A stretch of DNA of 49,769 bases from Bacteroidales bacterium UBA1745. Lineage in GTDB: Bacteria; Bacteroidota; Bacteroidia; Bacteroidales; UBA932. Of the stretch, positions 24,586 to 33,355 are shown piece by piece. The position numbers and the translations under genes are program-made. The stretch lies in NCBI GenBank assembly GCA_002314885.1, contig DCHT01000051.1, positions 1 through 49,769 on the forward strand, in the 5' to 3' direction. The notes below the pieces were generated by a model that was given only the letters and a program-made list of their open reading frames with translations, made no database searches and was not told the origin of the DNA. Each line of letters opens with the position of its first letter. Position 1 is the stretch's first letter.

Positions 24586-27500
24586 CTTACGAGACCGAAA
24601 TCCTGGCGATGAGGCAGGTTGACGTTCTTAGCATAGATTCGGGTTGCAACCTGGTACATACCTGTCCTCTCAGGGAGGAGGCTTGCACGGTAGGTCACGA
24701 TGCCGTCATTGTTCTCGGCAATCTCGAACTCAACCTTCTCCTGAATGTGGAGACGGCCGCGACGGTCAGACTCGGTGAAGAGCATTTCAACTCCAACGTC
24801 CTCTGGCCTGAGATCGCCCACATTGAGCACAACCTCTGCGGTCACACCGTTGTCGGAAGAGAGCACGTATGAGGAATCAGGCTGAGAGTATGAAACCACC
24901 TCCACGTTCTTCCAGCTGCGACGGACGTGCTTCTTCCAAGCGGAGATCTCACGTGCGAGAGCATAGTCGTCAGCGACGATCTGGGCAGTACGCTCGCCCT
25001 GAGGGAAGTAGTACTGGTTGCAGTAGTCGGTGAGCATACGGTTAGTCGTGAAGTTGCAGGCCACCTGTGCGATGGTGTTCTTGATATATCCGATCCACTC
25101 TGCGGAACGGCCGGTAGTACGGTCGGTGTTGTAGTATGCAGGAGCGATGTCGTTCTCTATAATAGTATAGATGGTAGCGGAATCGAGTTCGTTCTGGTAG
25201 CCCTGGTCGTCGTAGGTGCGCTCGAGTGGGAGAGCCCAGCCTGCGCCTTCCTTGTAGCCTTCAACCCACCAGCCGTCGAGCACTGAGAAGTGCATAACGC
25301 CGTTCATTGAAGCCTTCTCGCCTGAGGTACCTGATGCCTCCTGAGGACGGGTAGGGTTGTTGAGCCATACGTCCACGCCCTGTACGAGCCTCTTGGCAAC
25401 GGAGATGTCATAACCAGGTACGAACACGATCTTGCCGATGAAGCGAGGCTGCTTGCTGATCTCGATGATCTGGCGGATGAGGTCCTGACCTGCACCGTCA
25501 GCAGGGTGAGCCTTGCCGGCGAAGAGGAACTGAACCGGATGAACAGGGTCGTTCACGATTGCGTCGAGGCGGTCGAGGTCGCTGAAGAGGAGGGTTGCCC
25601 TCTTGTAAGTTGCGAAACGGCGGGCGAAGCCTATGGTGAGGACGTCATCGCGGAGAGTTTCCTTGATGGTCACGATCTGACGAGGTGAATAGTGGCTGCT
25701 GAGAGCAGGGTCGCTGAGGCGTTCCTTGATCACGCGTACGAGCTCCTTCTTGAGGGCCAGACGGGTGTTCCATACTTCCTCGTCGCTGACACCGTAGATG
25801 CCCTCGAAGCACTTGAGGTCGTAGTGGTGGGTAGCGAACTCAGGTCCGAACACCTTTGAATGGATGGCCTTCCACTCCTTGGCGCACCAGGTAGGATAAT
25901 GCACACCGTTGGTGACATAGCTTACGTGGAGTTCCTCAGGGAGGTAGCCCGGATACATATTAGCGAAGATGTCCTGGCTGACCTTGCCGTGGAGCATAGA
26001 CACGCCGTTCACATTCTGGGAGATGTTGGCTGCGAGTATGGACATTGAGAACTTCTCGTTCACATTGTAGCCGTCGAGCTTGCCAAGACCCATCATAGTC
26101 TCCCAGCTGATCTTGAGTTCAGCAGGAACGTGACCGATGTACTGGCGGAGCATACCCTCGTCGAAGGCATCGTGGCCTGCAGGAACAGGAGTGTGGGTGG
26201 TGAAGAGGCTGGATGCCTTCACAACCTCGAGTGCCTCGCCGAAGTCGAGGTTCTCGTTCTGGATGTACTCACGGAGCCTCTCGAGGCCGATGAATGCGGC
26301 GTGGCCCTCATTGCAATGATAGATCTGAGGATTGAGGCCGAGGGCACGGAGAGCGCGGATACCGCCTACACCGAGGAGGAGTTCCTGCTTCAGACGGTTC
26401 TCCCAGTCACCACCATAGAGCTGGTGGGTAACCTGACGGTCCTCAGGGAGGTTAGCCTCGTAGTCGGTGTCGAGGAGGTAGAGGTCGGTGCGACCCACAG
26501 CCACCTTCCAGATGCGGGCGGTGAGGGTACGGCCAGGGAATGCCACGCTGGTGGTCATCCAGTTGCCTTCGGCGTCATATACAGGCTCTGCAGGAATCTT
26601 GAGGAAGTCCTGAGGGATGTACTCAGCCACCTGGTTGCCCTGGGCGGTAAGCTTCTGGTTGAAGTAGCCGAAGCGATAGAGCAGACCCACTGCGCAGAGG
26701 TTCACGTTCATATCGGAAGTCTCCTTTAGGTAGTCACCCGCGAGGATGCCCAGACCGCCGGAGTAGATCTTCAGGGAAGTGTCGAGACCGTATTCCATAC
26801 AGAAGTAGGCGATGGAAGGATCCTTCCTGTCTGCCTTGGCTGCCATATAGCTGTTGAACTCGTCCATAACGGCGTTGAGCCTGCCGACGAACTCCTCGTC
26901 CTTTGCAAGTTCCTTGAACTTCTTGATGCTCACCTTGTCGAGGATGACCATAGGGTTGTGGCCTGAAGTGTGCCACAGGTCATAGTCGATGGACTTGAAG
27001 AGTTCCTTGGCGCTCTCATTCCAGCACCACCAGAGGTTCTTGCTGAGGGTCTCGAGACCCGCGATCTTCGAAGGAAGGTGACGGGTCACCATTACGCTCT
27101 TCCAGGTAGGAGCGTCGATTGCTATCTTTGTGTATTCCATTGCTTTCTTTGATTTATTTGCGGGAATCTCTCCCACGCGTTCAACTACTTTCTTCAAAGC
27201 CTTTGAGTAGGCTTCCTTATAATATTCTATCTGATTGTCCCAAAGTGCGATCTTTGCAACATCGGCGGCTGAATCCATATATGCCTTGCGTCCTGCGTCG
27301 TCCAGGGATGCTATCTCCTCCAGACGGGCGGTCACCGCGTCCACGACTTCGAAGTAGTTCGCGTCGTTGCGGTCCACCACCGTGATGCCGGGATGCTCCT
27401 TGCCATAGTGGTCACGCACCCACATACCGAAGCCTGCGAGGCTGGTGGTGAGGGTCGGAATCCTGAAGGCAAGGCTCTCCAGAGGCGTGTAGCCCCAAGG

Positions 27501-28817
27501 CTCATAGTAAGACGGGAAGAAGGTCGCGTCCAGACCCACGAGCAGGTCGTAGTACTTCATATTGAAGATACCGTCGCTGCCGTTGAGATAGGATGGCACG
27601 AAATAGACCTTCACCTTGTCACCAGGCTGGTTCTGCAGACCGACCTCGGCGAACCTGCGGGAAACGGTGTCCCATTCAGGGTTCATAAGGGCGTGAGAAA
27701 CCTGGGTGACATACTGCTCGCATCCGTTGCCGGCCATCTTGGCTGCCAGGCTCCTGTCAGGTCCGTTGTGACCCGAAGGAATGAGGATGAAGGCGTGAAC
27801 CTCCTTGCCTGCATATCCGTCATTGCGGAGTTTTGCGAGGGCGTCGATGAATACGTCTATGCCTTTGTTGTGATATTCATATCGTCCGCCTATGCCCACG
27901 AGGACCGCGTCCTTTGCGACTGGGGAGCCGCACATAACGGAGGCAACGGAAGTCAGTTTCGCCCTGGCAGCCTTACGGAGAGCATCGTAGTCCGCATCAG
28001 TCTGCGGAGTGAAGCTGTCCTCGAAGCCGTTAGGAGTAACCACATCCACCGGACGTCCATAGAACTGAGCACATTCCTTGGCGGTGATGTCGCTGACGGT
28101 GGTCAGCACGTCCGCATTGAGGGCGCTCTGCTTTTCAAGGGAGTTACGCGACACAACACCGATTCTCCTGGCCATTTCGTCCCCGTTGAAGGAAGAAAGC
28201 CCATCGTAGAGTGGGATGTTGTTGCCCGCGATGCAACGGCCCATCATAGTAGCGTGGGTCGTGAAAACGGTAGAGACCGGTATTCCGATCTTCTTCAGGT
28301 AGAGCAAGCCGGCTCCGGTCTGCCACTCGTGGAACTGAGCCACGACCTTGTCGGTAGAATAGAGATTGAAGTTGTAGAAACTTTCAATCACCTTACCTGC
28401 AGCAACGCCGAAGAGAGCCGACTCCTTGTAATCCCAGTTGCCCGGGAGGGAGTCTACGCCATAATCCTCCCAGATATGGGTGAGGATTTCGTTCTGGATG
28501 GGGAGGAAGCTCTTGAAATCCACAAGGATAGCGTAAGGCTTACCCGGGATGTTCCAGCGGCCGGTCCTGACCCTCAGCCCCTCAGTGTGGGCCTGAGCCT
28601 TCCAGGCCTTGAACAGGCTCGGCTCCTCGATGAAGTCAGGATTCGATTCAACATTCATCCATACGTCCGGGCCTACCATTATATGGTGTTTCCCAAGATC
28701 TGCCTTGAGATTGAGGGACTTCGTTGCAACCACGGTGTAGATACCGCCGACTTTGTTGCATACTTCCCAGCTGACCTCAAACAGGTAGTCCGGACGCAAA
28801 AGTTCGTCTTTTGTCAT
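24576..28817 (-). CDS. Glycogen synthase (GT3) - glycogen phosphorylase (GT35) fusion
   Basis: A 1413-residue cytoplasmic protein joining two opposing enzymes. Residues 1-559 are a GT3-type glycogen synthase: EVSWEVCNKVGGIYTVVATK at 14-33, then an FFPSYYEPWGYTPLE acceptor/donor region. Residues 560-1413 are an alpha-glucan phosphorylase of the short bacterial/archaeal type, with CNEGHAAF, THTPVPAGHD and the PLP-site EASGTSGEK (Lys1168). The junction is a Lys-rich linker directly followed by Met560, exactly where a stand-alone phosphorylase of 854 residues would start. The upstream half has the length of a stand-alone GT3. The gene is 3 bases after the GH57 gene and overlaps ribF by 10. One half builds glycogen from nucleotide-sugar, the other releases glucose-1-phosphate. 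Confidence 0.93.
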   Translation of the reverse strand: MTKDELLRPDYLFEVSWEVCNKVGGIYTVVATKSLNLKADLGKHHIMVGPDVWMNVESNPDFIEEPSLFKAWKAQAHTEGLRVRTGRWNIPGKPYAILVDFKSFLPIQNEILTHIWEDYGVDSLPGNWDYKESALFGVAAGKVIESFYNFNLYSTDKVVAQFHEWQTGAGLLYLKKIGIPVSTVFTTHATMMGRCIAGNNIPLYDGLSSFNGDEMARRIGVVSRNSLEKQSALNADVLTTVSDITAKECAQFYGRPVDVVTPNGFEDSFTPQTDADYDALRKAARAKLTSVASVMCGSPVAKDAVLVGIGGRYEYHNKGIDVFIDALAKLRNDGYAGKEVHAFILIPSGHNGPDRSLAAKMAGNGCEQYVTQVSHALMNPEWDTVSRRFAEVGLQNQPGDKVKVYFVPSYLNGSDGIFNMKYYDLLVGLDATFFPSYYEPWGYTPLESLAFRIPTLTTSLAGFGMWVRDHYGKEHPGITVVDRNDANYFEVVDAVTARLEEIASLDDAGRKAYMDSAADVAKIALWDNQIEYYKEAYSKALKKVVERVGEIPANKSKKAMEYTKIAIDAPTWKSVMVTRHLPSKIAGLETLSKNLWWCWNESAKELFKSIDYDLWHTSGHNPMVILDKVSIKKFKELAKDEEFVGRLNAVMDEFNSYMAAKADRKDPSIAYFCMEYGLDTSLKIYSGGLGILAGDYLKETSDMNVNLCAVGLLYRFGYFNQKLTAQGNQVAEYIPQDFLKIPAEPVYDAEGNWMTTSVAFPGRTLTARIWKVAVGRTDLYLLDTDYEANLPEDRQVTHQLYGGDWENRLKQELLLGVGGIRALRALGLNPQIYHCNEGHAAFIGLERLREYIQNENLDFGEALEVVKASSLFTTHTPVPAGHDAFDEGMLRQYIGHVPAELKISWETMMGLGKLDGYNVNEKFSMSILAANISQNVNGVSMLHGKVSQDIFANMYPGYLPEELHVSYVTNGVHYPTWCAKEWKAIHSKVFGPEFATHHYDLKCFEGIYGVSDEEVWNTRLALKKELVRVIKERLSDPALSSHYSPRQIVTIKETLRDDVLTIGFARRFATYKRATLLFSDLDRLDAIVNDPVHPVQFLFAGKAHPADGAGQDLIRQIIEISKQPRFIGKIVFVPGYDISVAKRLVQGVDVWLNNPTRPQEASGTSGEKASMNGVMHFSVLDGWWVEGYKEGAGWALPLERTYDDQGYQNELDSATIYTIIENDIAPAYYNTDRTTGRSAEWIGYIKNTIAQVACNFTTNRMLTDYCNQYYFPQGERTAQIVADDYALAREISAWKKHVRRSWKNVEVVSYSQPDSSYVLSSDNGVTAEVVLNVGDLRPEDVGVEMLFTESDRRGRLHIQEKVEFEIAENNDGIVTYRASLLPERTGMYQVATRIYAKNVNLPHRQDFGLVRWL

Positions 28818-28820
28818 CTA

Positions 28821-30107
28821 TTATTTTTTCTTAACAAGTTTTGCAGGGCCAGTCGGAACTCGTTTCGGTTTCACAACCACGATTTCCGGCTTTTCTTCGA
28901 CACCCTTCTCGGAGGTCTTGATGGCATCGTCCACACGGATGCTGAAATCGCTCAGCACGTTCATATAGTTGATGAATGCCTCATAAGGTGTATCGTATGG
29001 GTTGAAGTACTTGTGCACCGCTCCATCGGAGAAGAACTTGGTACACATATAATATAAATGGTCGCTCTCCTGGAGATGGCCGTAGTCGGACCAGAGTTCC
29101 TGGTCGTTTACGATGCCGAGCTTCTCGGAGAGGCCGTAGAGCTTGTTGTAGGCATCCTGCTGGAGCTCGTTGCCGAGCCAGGCGGACACGTCGCGCTCCT
29201 CATCTGCCCAGGAGATTGCGTCCGGAACGTCGAGGACGCCGACTGAAGCGTGCTTCTTGGCAGCTTCCTTCGGAGTGACGAATTCAAACGTGCCGTCAGC
29301 AGCCACAGCAGCAGGGAGAGCCCTCACGAAATCGAAGATGCCGCTCTCAGCCTTCTGGTGCTCGCCGAAGGTCTCGTAATCCATAAAGAGATTCACGATC
29401 TCGTCCTCGGAAGCGGCAGACTTGAGCCAGCCCACATACTTCTCGCTGGAGAGTGGCCAGTTGTCCCAGGAACGGTCGGAGAAACGGAATGCGATGTCGT
29501 CGCTGAGGGAGGAATTCTTGAGCAGGAGCTTGAGCTTAGGAGCCTGGGCACCGCTGTAGATGAAGTTAGGGCTTCTCCAACCCATAACGTGCTTTGCACC
29601 CTCTGTGAGCATAGTCTTGAAACCGAGTTCATATACCATTGCGCCGATGGCGTCGGAGTAGATGAGCTCAGTGTTACGGAAGGTCACAGGAGTGACACCG
29701 AGATACTTCTCGATGGCAGCCTGATGCTTGAGGACCTGATGCTTGAACTCTGCAGGTGAAGCCAGGGCAGCCAGGGAGTGGTAGTAGGTCTCGGAAAGGA
29801 ACTCCACGCAGCCTGTGTCAGCGAGAGCCCTGAAGCTGTCGATGACCTCCGGGCAGTGGCGCTCGCACTGCTCGAGGAACGAACCGGAGATGCTGAATGC
29901 CACCTTGAAGCTGCCCTCGCCCTCCTTGATCATCTGGAGGAGCTGGGCGTTCATAGGAAGGTAGCAGCGGTCAGCCACCCTACGGAGGATGGTCCTGTTC
30001 GCGAAATCGTCATAGTAATGCGAATCCTTGCCTATCTCAAAGAACCTGTACAGACGGAGCCTGGTCGGCTGGTGTACCTGGAAATATAAGCAGATGCTTT
30101 TCTTCAT
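28821..30107 (-). CDS. GH57 alpha-amylase / glucanotransferase-like enzyme
   Basis: A 428-residue GH57 protein. It has the N-terminal family block YFQVHQP (8-14), the nucleophile Glu147 in TFRNTELIYSD and the acid/base Asp243 in FMDYETFGEH. No signal peptide is present, so it acts in the cytoplasm. GH57 includes alpha-amylases, 4-alpha-glucanotransferases and branching enzymes; the shorter length suits the alpha-amylase-like group. It sits in the glycogen block between the GT4 protein (12-base gap) and the synthase-phosphorylase fusion (3-base gap), so trimming of glycogen or maltodextrin is likely. The C-terminal tail is rich in lysine. Confidence 0.9.
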   Translation of the reverse strand: MKKSICLYFQVHQPTRLRLYRFFEIGKDSHYYDDFANRTILRRVADRCYLPMNAQLLQMIKEGEGSFKVAFSISGSFLEQCERHCPEVIDSFRALADTGCVEFLSETYYHSLAALASPAEFKHQVLKHQAAIEKYLGVTPVTFRNTELIYSDAIGAMVYELGFKTMLTEGAKHVMGWRSPNFIYSGAQAPKLKLLLKNSSLSDDIAFRFSDRSWDNWPLSSEKYVGWLKSAASEDEIVNLFMDYETFGEHQKAESGIFDFVRALPAAVAADGTFEFVTPKEAAKKHASVGVLDVPDAISWADEERDVSAWLGNELQQDAYNKLYGLSEKLGIVNDQELWSDYGHLQESDHLYYMCTKFFSDGAVHKYFNPYDTPYEAFINYMNVLSDFSIRVDDAIKTSEKGVEEKPEIVVVKPKRVPTGPAKLVKKK

Positions 30108-30119
30108 ATATATTGAATT

Positions 30120-31409
30120 TTATTTTATCACTGATTCATAGACCGCCTTGATCTTGGCTGCGGCCTGGGTCCACTTGAGGGCGTTGACCTCGTCGTAGCC
30201 GCAACGGGCTGCAAGTTTGGACATAGCCGGATAGTTGAGGAGGGCATAGATTGCGTCCGCCATTGCATCGACATCCCAGAAGTCAGTCTTGATGGCATAG
30301 TCGAGAATCTCGGCACAGCCGGACTGCTTGGAAATGATGGACGGAACGTTGGTCTGCATTGCCTCCAGAGGCGAGATGCCGAAAGGCTCCGAAATGGACG
30401 GCATAATGTATACGTCCGAAAGGGCGAACATCTTCTGCACGTCGGCTCCGCGGAGGAAGCCCGTGAAATGGAACCTGTCGGAAATGCCCAGACGGGCGAC
30501 GTGGCGTATGCACCTATTGAGCATATCGCCGCTGCCGGCCATCACGAAGCGGACGTTGTCGCACCTCTTGAGAATCTTGGCGGCTGCCTCGATGAAGTAC
30601 TCAGGACCCTTCTGATAAGTCACACGGCCGAGGAAGGTGACGACTTTGTCCTTCACTCCCCTCTCCACCTGGATGTTGGAGCGGCCGCTGAAGTCCACTG
30701 CGTTGTGGACTGCGACTACCTTCTCAGGCGGGATGCCGTACTTGTTGATGCAGATGTTCCTGGTAAGTTCGGACACTGCGATCACCTTGTCGGCGGCCTG
30801 CATACCCCTGGTCTCGAGATCGAGCACTCGGGTGTCTATCTTGTCCTCGCTGGCACGGTCGTAGGAAGTGGCGTGCATATGCACCACCAGCGGCTTGCCG
30901 CTCACCTGCTTAGCAGCCACACCGGCGAGGTAAGTGAGCCAGTCGTGGGCGTGGATCACGTCGTACTGACCTTCATACTGCTTGGCGATGGTAGCGCCCA
31001 CAAGCGCATAGCGGGCAACCTCTTCCATAAGGTTGGAACCATACTTGCCGGAGAACTTGTACTTCTGTCCATATCGGATGGAGAACTCCTCGCGGGTAGT
31101 CCTCTTCTCTTCTTCCACGATCCTGTAGAAATCCTCAGGATCCATATAAGGCACCATATTGGTACCGACCTGGACGAACTGGACCTTGCCCAGGAACTCG
31201 TCCACGCTGTGGTCGACCACGTCGACCTTGACATCGCTGGCGTTGATGATCTTCACGGCGCTTTCGTCCTCGTCACCCGAGGCAGAAGGCATCACGAAGA
31301 GAACCTCGACGTCATTGGCGGCAAGACCCTTGGTCATACCGTAGCAGGCAGTGCCGAGTCCGCCTGCAATGTGGGGAGGAAACTCCCAACCAAACATCAG
31401 AACTCTCAT
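30120..31409 (-). CDS. GT4-family glycosyltransferase, glycogen-synthase-like
   Basis: A 429-residue retaining glycosyltransferase of GT-B fold. The N-terminus MRVLMFGWEFPPHIAGGLG has the glycine-rich donor/acceptor loop, and the C-terminal half has MPSISEPFGISPLEA, the E-x7-E motif of GT4. Such proteins often sit in alpha-glucan clusters and are annotated as glycogen synthases, but GT4 covers many acceptors, so the product is uncertain. Its ATG overlaps the stop of the debranching enzyme by 4 bases, implying coupled translation. With the GT3 half of the fusion it would give this operon two potential glucan-chain-making activities. Confidence 0.87.
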   Translation of the reverse strand: MRVLMFGWEFPPHIAGGLGTACYGMTKGLAANDVEVLFVMPSASGDEDESAVKIINASDVKVDVVDHSVDEFLGKVQFVQVGTNMVPYMDPEDFYRIVEEEKRTTREEFSIRYGQKYKFSGKYGSNLMEEVARYALVGATIAKQYEGQYDVIHAHDWLTYLAGVAAKQVSGKPLVVHMHATSYDRASEDKIDTRVLDLETRGMQAADKVIAVSELTRNICINKYGIPPEKVVAVHNAVDFSGRSNIQVERGVKDKVVTFLGRVTYQKGPEYFIEAAAKILKRCDNVRFVMAGSGDMLNRCIRHVARLGISDRFHFTGFLRGADVQKMFALSDVYIMPSISEPFGISPLEAMQTNVPSIISKQSGCAEILDYAIKTDFWDVDAMADAIYALLNYPAMSKLAARCGYDEVNALKWTQAAAKIKAVYESVIK

Positions 31410-33346
31410 TTCTGCACCTCCTTGTTAGTGTTGATCATATATTCGCACCAGAGCAGGGCGGCAGTAGCACAGGCCGATGAGATGGCGCCGTGCGGCTCGT
31501 GAGGAGGGTCTCCGTCGTAGAGTTCGGAGAATGCTCCCACGCCGTGCTTGCTGATGTCGTCGTAGAAACCTTCAGTCAGCCACTCGGCCCTCTTGACGAA
31601 GGATGGGCCCCTCATCTTGAAAGCGATGCTGAGATAGATGCCCAGGAGCTCGGTCCTGGTGCAGCCGTTGTGGTATGCGAGGTCTCGGTCAATCTGGGAA
31701 CCCTCGTAGATGCCGCGGTAGTTGACATTGCGCGGTGAAAGGGTCCTGATGCCCCTGCGGGTCACGAGCTCGCGCTTGGCAGCGGCCATAACGGCGGTCT
31801 TCACTTCATCGTCGATTGGGGAATATTCCACGTATGCGGCGACAAGCTGGTTCGGACGCACCTCCTGATGCATATCCGTGCTGTCGATATAGTCGCGGAG
31901 ATAGCCCCAGTCAGGATTCCAGAACATCCTCTGGAAATTGGCCTTCGCGAGATCGCGGATCGGAGTCCACTGCTTCACGAACGCGCTGTCGGCGCCTGCG
32001 TACTTGGTCTCCATCTCGATTGCAAAGCTGAGGGCGTTGTACCACCAGGCGTTGGTGTCCACCTGGTAGCCCGGACGCTCAGTCACAGGGTTGCCGTTGA
32101 TGTATGCGTTCATCCAGGAGAGGGCCACGTGGTCCATCTGAGCCCAGATGAGTCCGTTAGGATGGAGGGTGACCTCCTGACGGCGACCAGGGGCATAGCT
32201 TTCGATGATGCCCTTGACGGTCTCGCCGTACTTGGTCCACACCCTCTCCTCGACATCGGCGAATGCGATGTACTGCTGGAGGGTGTCCACGAGCCTGAGC
32301 GGAGCCTCAACCTGCGTAGTGCGATGGAAGAGCCTCTCCTGCTCGTCATTGATGAGCGTATCCAGCACATCCTCGAACACGGTGCAGTCTCCGTCTGCAA
32401 AGAGGGTGAGGCCCGGGAGGGCCATCACGGTCTCGCGGAGGAGGCCGGTCTCAAGCCAGGAGTGACCGGCGGTCACCTGGGACTTGCCGTTGCGGGTGCG
32501 GATGAGCAGATTGGCATTGCGGGCCATAAGGTCGTGGAAACTGGTGATCTCACCGCGCTTCCTGATATATGCGTTGAAATGCCTCTTCAGCATCTTAGGA
32601 TCAGCCTCTTCCACACCTGCGGCCAGCACGAAGCTGTCTCCCTTCTTCATCTCCACGGAGAAAGTACCGGGAACGAGCAGGTCCTCGATGCAGTCGAAGC
32701 CGCGACGATACTCATCGGAGTAGGTCACGCCCTCGTACCAGAGAGGATTGTGCTTGTAGGAGGACTCGCAGCTGAGCTGGACGTTGAGGTCCGGACAGCC
32801 CCTGTACATATTGTAGGTGACGCCGCCCTCGATGCCGATGAAACCGGTGTTCGCATCGTCGTTGCGGTGCGTCAGCTGGTGGATGTTCCTGAAAGCCAGA
32901 TAAGGCTTGAGCAGCAGCGTGATCTTCGACGGAGCCTCGACCAGTTCGTACTTGATGAGCACCTGATCCTTGTCAGGAGCCATCACGAACTGCTTCGTGA
33001 ACACCAGTTCACCCACTTTGTAGGTGATGACAGGTGCCGAGTCGGCGTTGAAATCCACGATGTACTTGTGTCCCCTAGGCTCATACACGGTACCGTAGCG
33101 GTGTATGCCCAGGTTGAACTGGTGACCGGACTGGATGATGCTCTCATCGACGGCCGACAGAAGCAGCATCTGCTGCTCGCCGAGGTTGTCGACAGGCACA
33201 GCCAGCAGTCCGTGATAGCGCCTGGTGTTGCAGTTCACGATGGACGTGTTGCAATAGGCGCCCACCTTATTCGCGAGGATGATCTCCCTCTTGAGCGAAT
33301 AGGACAGGTTCACGAGTTCGGACTTGTTGAACTTTAAGAATGCCAT
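31406..33346 (-). CDS. Glycogen debranching enzyme (amylo-alpha-1,6-glucosidase, GH133)
   Basis: A 646-residue cytoplasmic protein. The N-terminal beta domain (about 1-270) opens with NKVGAYCNTSIVNCNTRRYHGLL, characteristic of the prokaryotic GDE family. The C-terminal (alpha/alpha)6 domain carries GH133 activity, which removes alpha-1,6 branch points of glycogen. It lies between glgB (9-base gap) and the GT4 gene (4-base overlap). Bacteroidetes glycogen clusters typically contain such an enzyme in place of GlgX. Confidence 0.92.
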   Translation of the reverse strand: MAFLKFNKSELVNLSYSLKREIILANKVGAYCNTSIVNCNTRRYHGLLAVPVDNLGEQQMLLLSAVDESIIQSGHQFNLGIHRYGTVYEPRGHKYIVDFNADSAPVITYKVGELVFTKQFVMAPDKDQVLIKYELVEAPSKITLLLKPYLAFRNIHQLTHRNDDANTGFIGIEGGVTYNMYRGCPDLNVQLSCESSYKHNPLWYEGVTYSDEYRRGFDCIEDLLVPGTFSVEMKKGDSFVLAAGVEEADPKMLKRHFNAYIRKRGEITSFHDLMARNANLLIRTRNGKSQVTAGHSWLETGLLRETVMALPGLTLFADGDCTVFEDVLDTLINDEQERLFHRTTQVEAPLRLVDTLQQYIAFADVEERVWTKYGETVKGIIESYAPGRRQEVTLHPNGLIWAQMDHVALSWMNAYINGNPVTERPGYQVDTNAWWYNALSFAIEMETKYAGADSAFVKQWTPIRDLAKANFQRMFWNPDWGYLRDYIDSTDMHQEVRPNQLVAAYVEYSPIDDEVKTAVMAAAKRELVTRRGIRTLSPRNVNYRGIYEGSQIDRDLAYHNGCTRTELLGIYLSIAFKMRGPSFVKRAEWLTEGFYDDISKHGVGAFSELYDGDPPHEPHGAISSACATAALLWCEYMINTNKEVQK

Positions 33347-33355
33347 ATATCGTTT

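Noticed and set aside
27393..29057. A 554-codon open frame on the plus strand opposite the glycogen synthase half
   Set aside because: It lies fully antisense to a well-supported gene and has no recognisable domain or start context; long antisense frames are expected in GC-rich coding DNA.
31868..33337. A 489-codon plus-strand frame opposite the debranching enzyme
   Set aside because: Antisense shadow of a conserved GH133 gene, rich in His/Val/Leu/Glu repeats typical of a reversed reading, and no domain.
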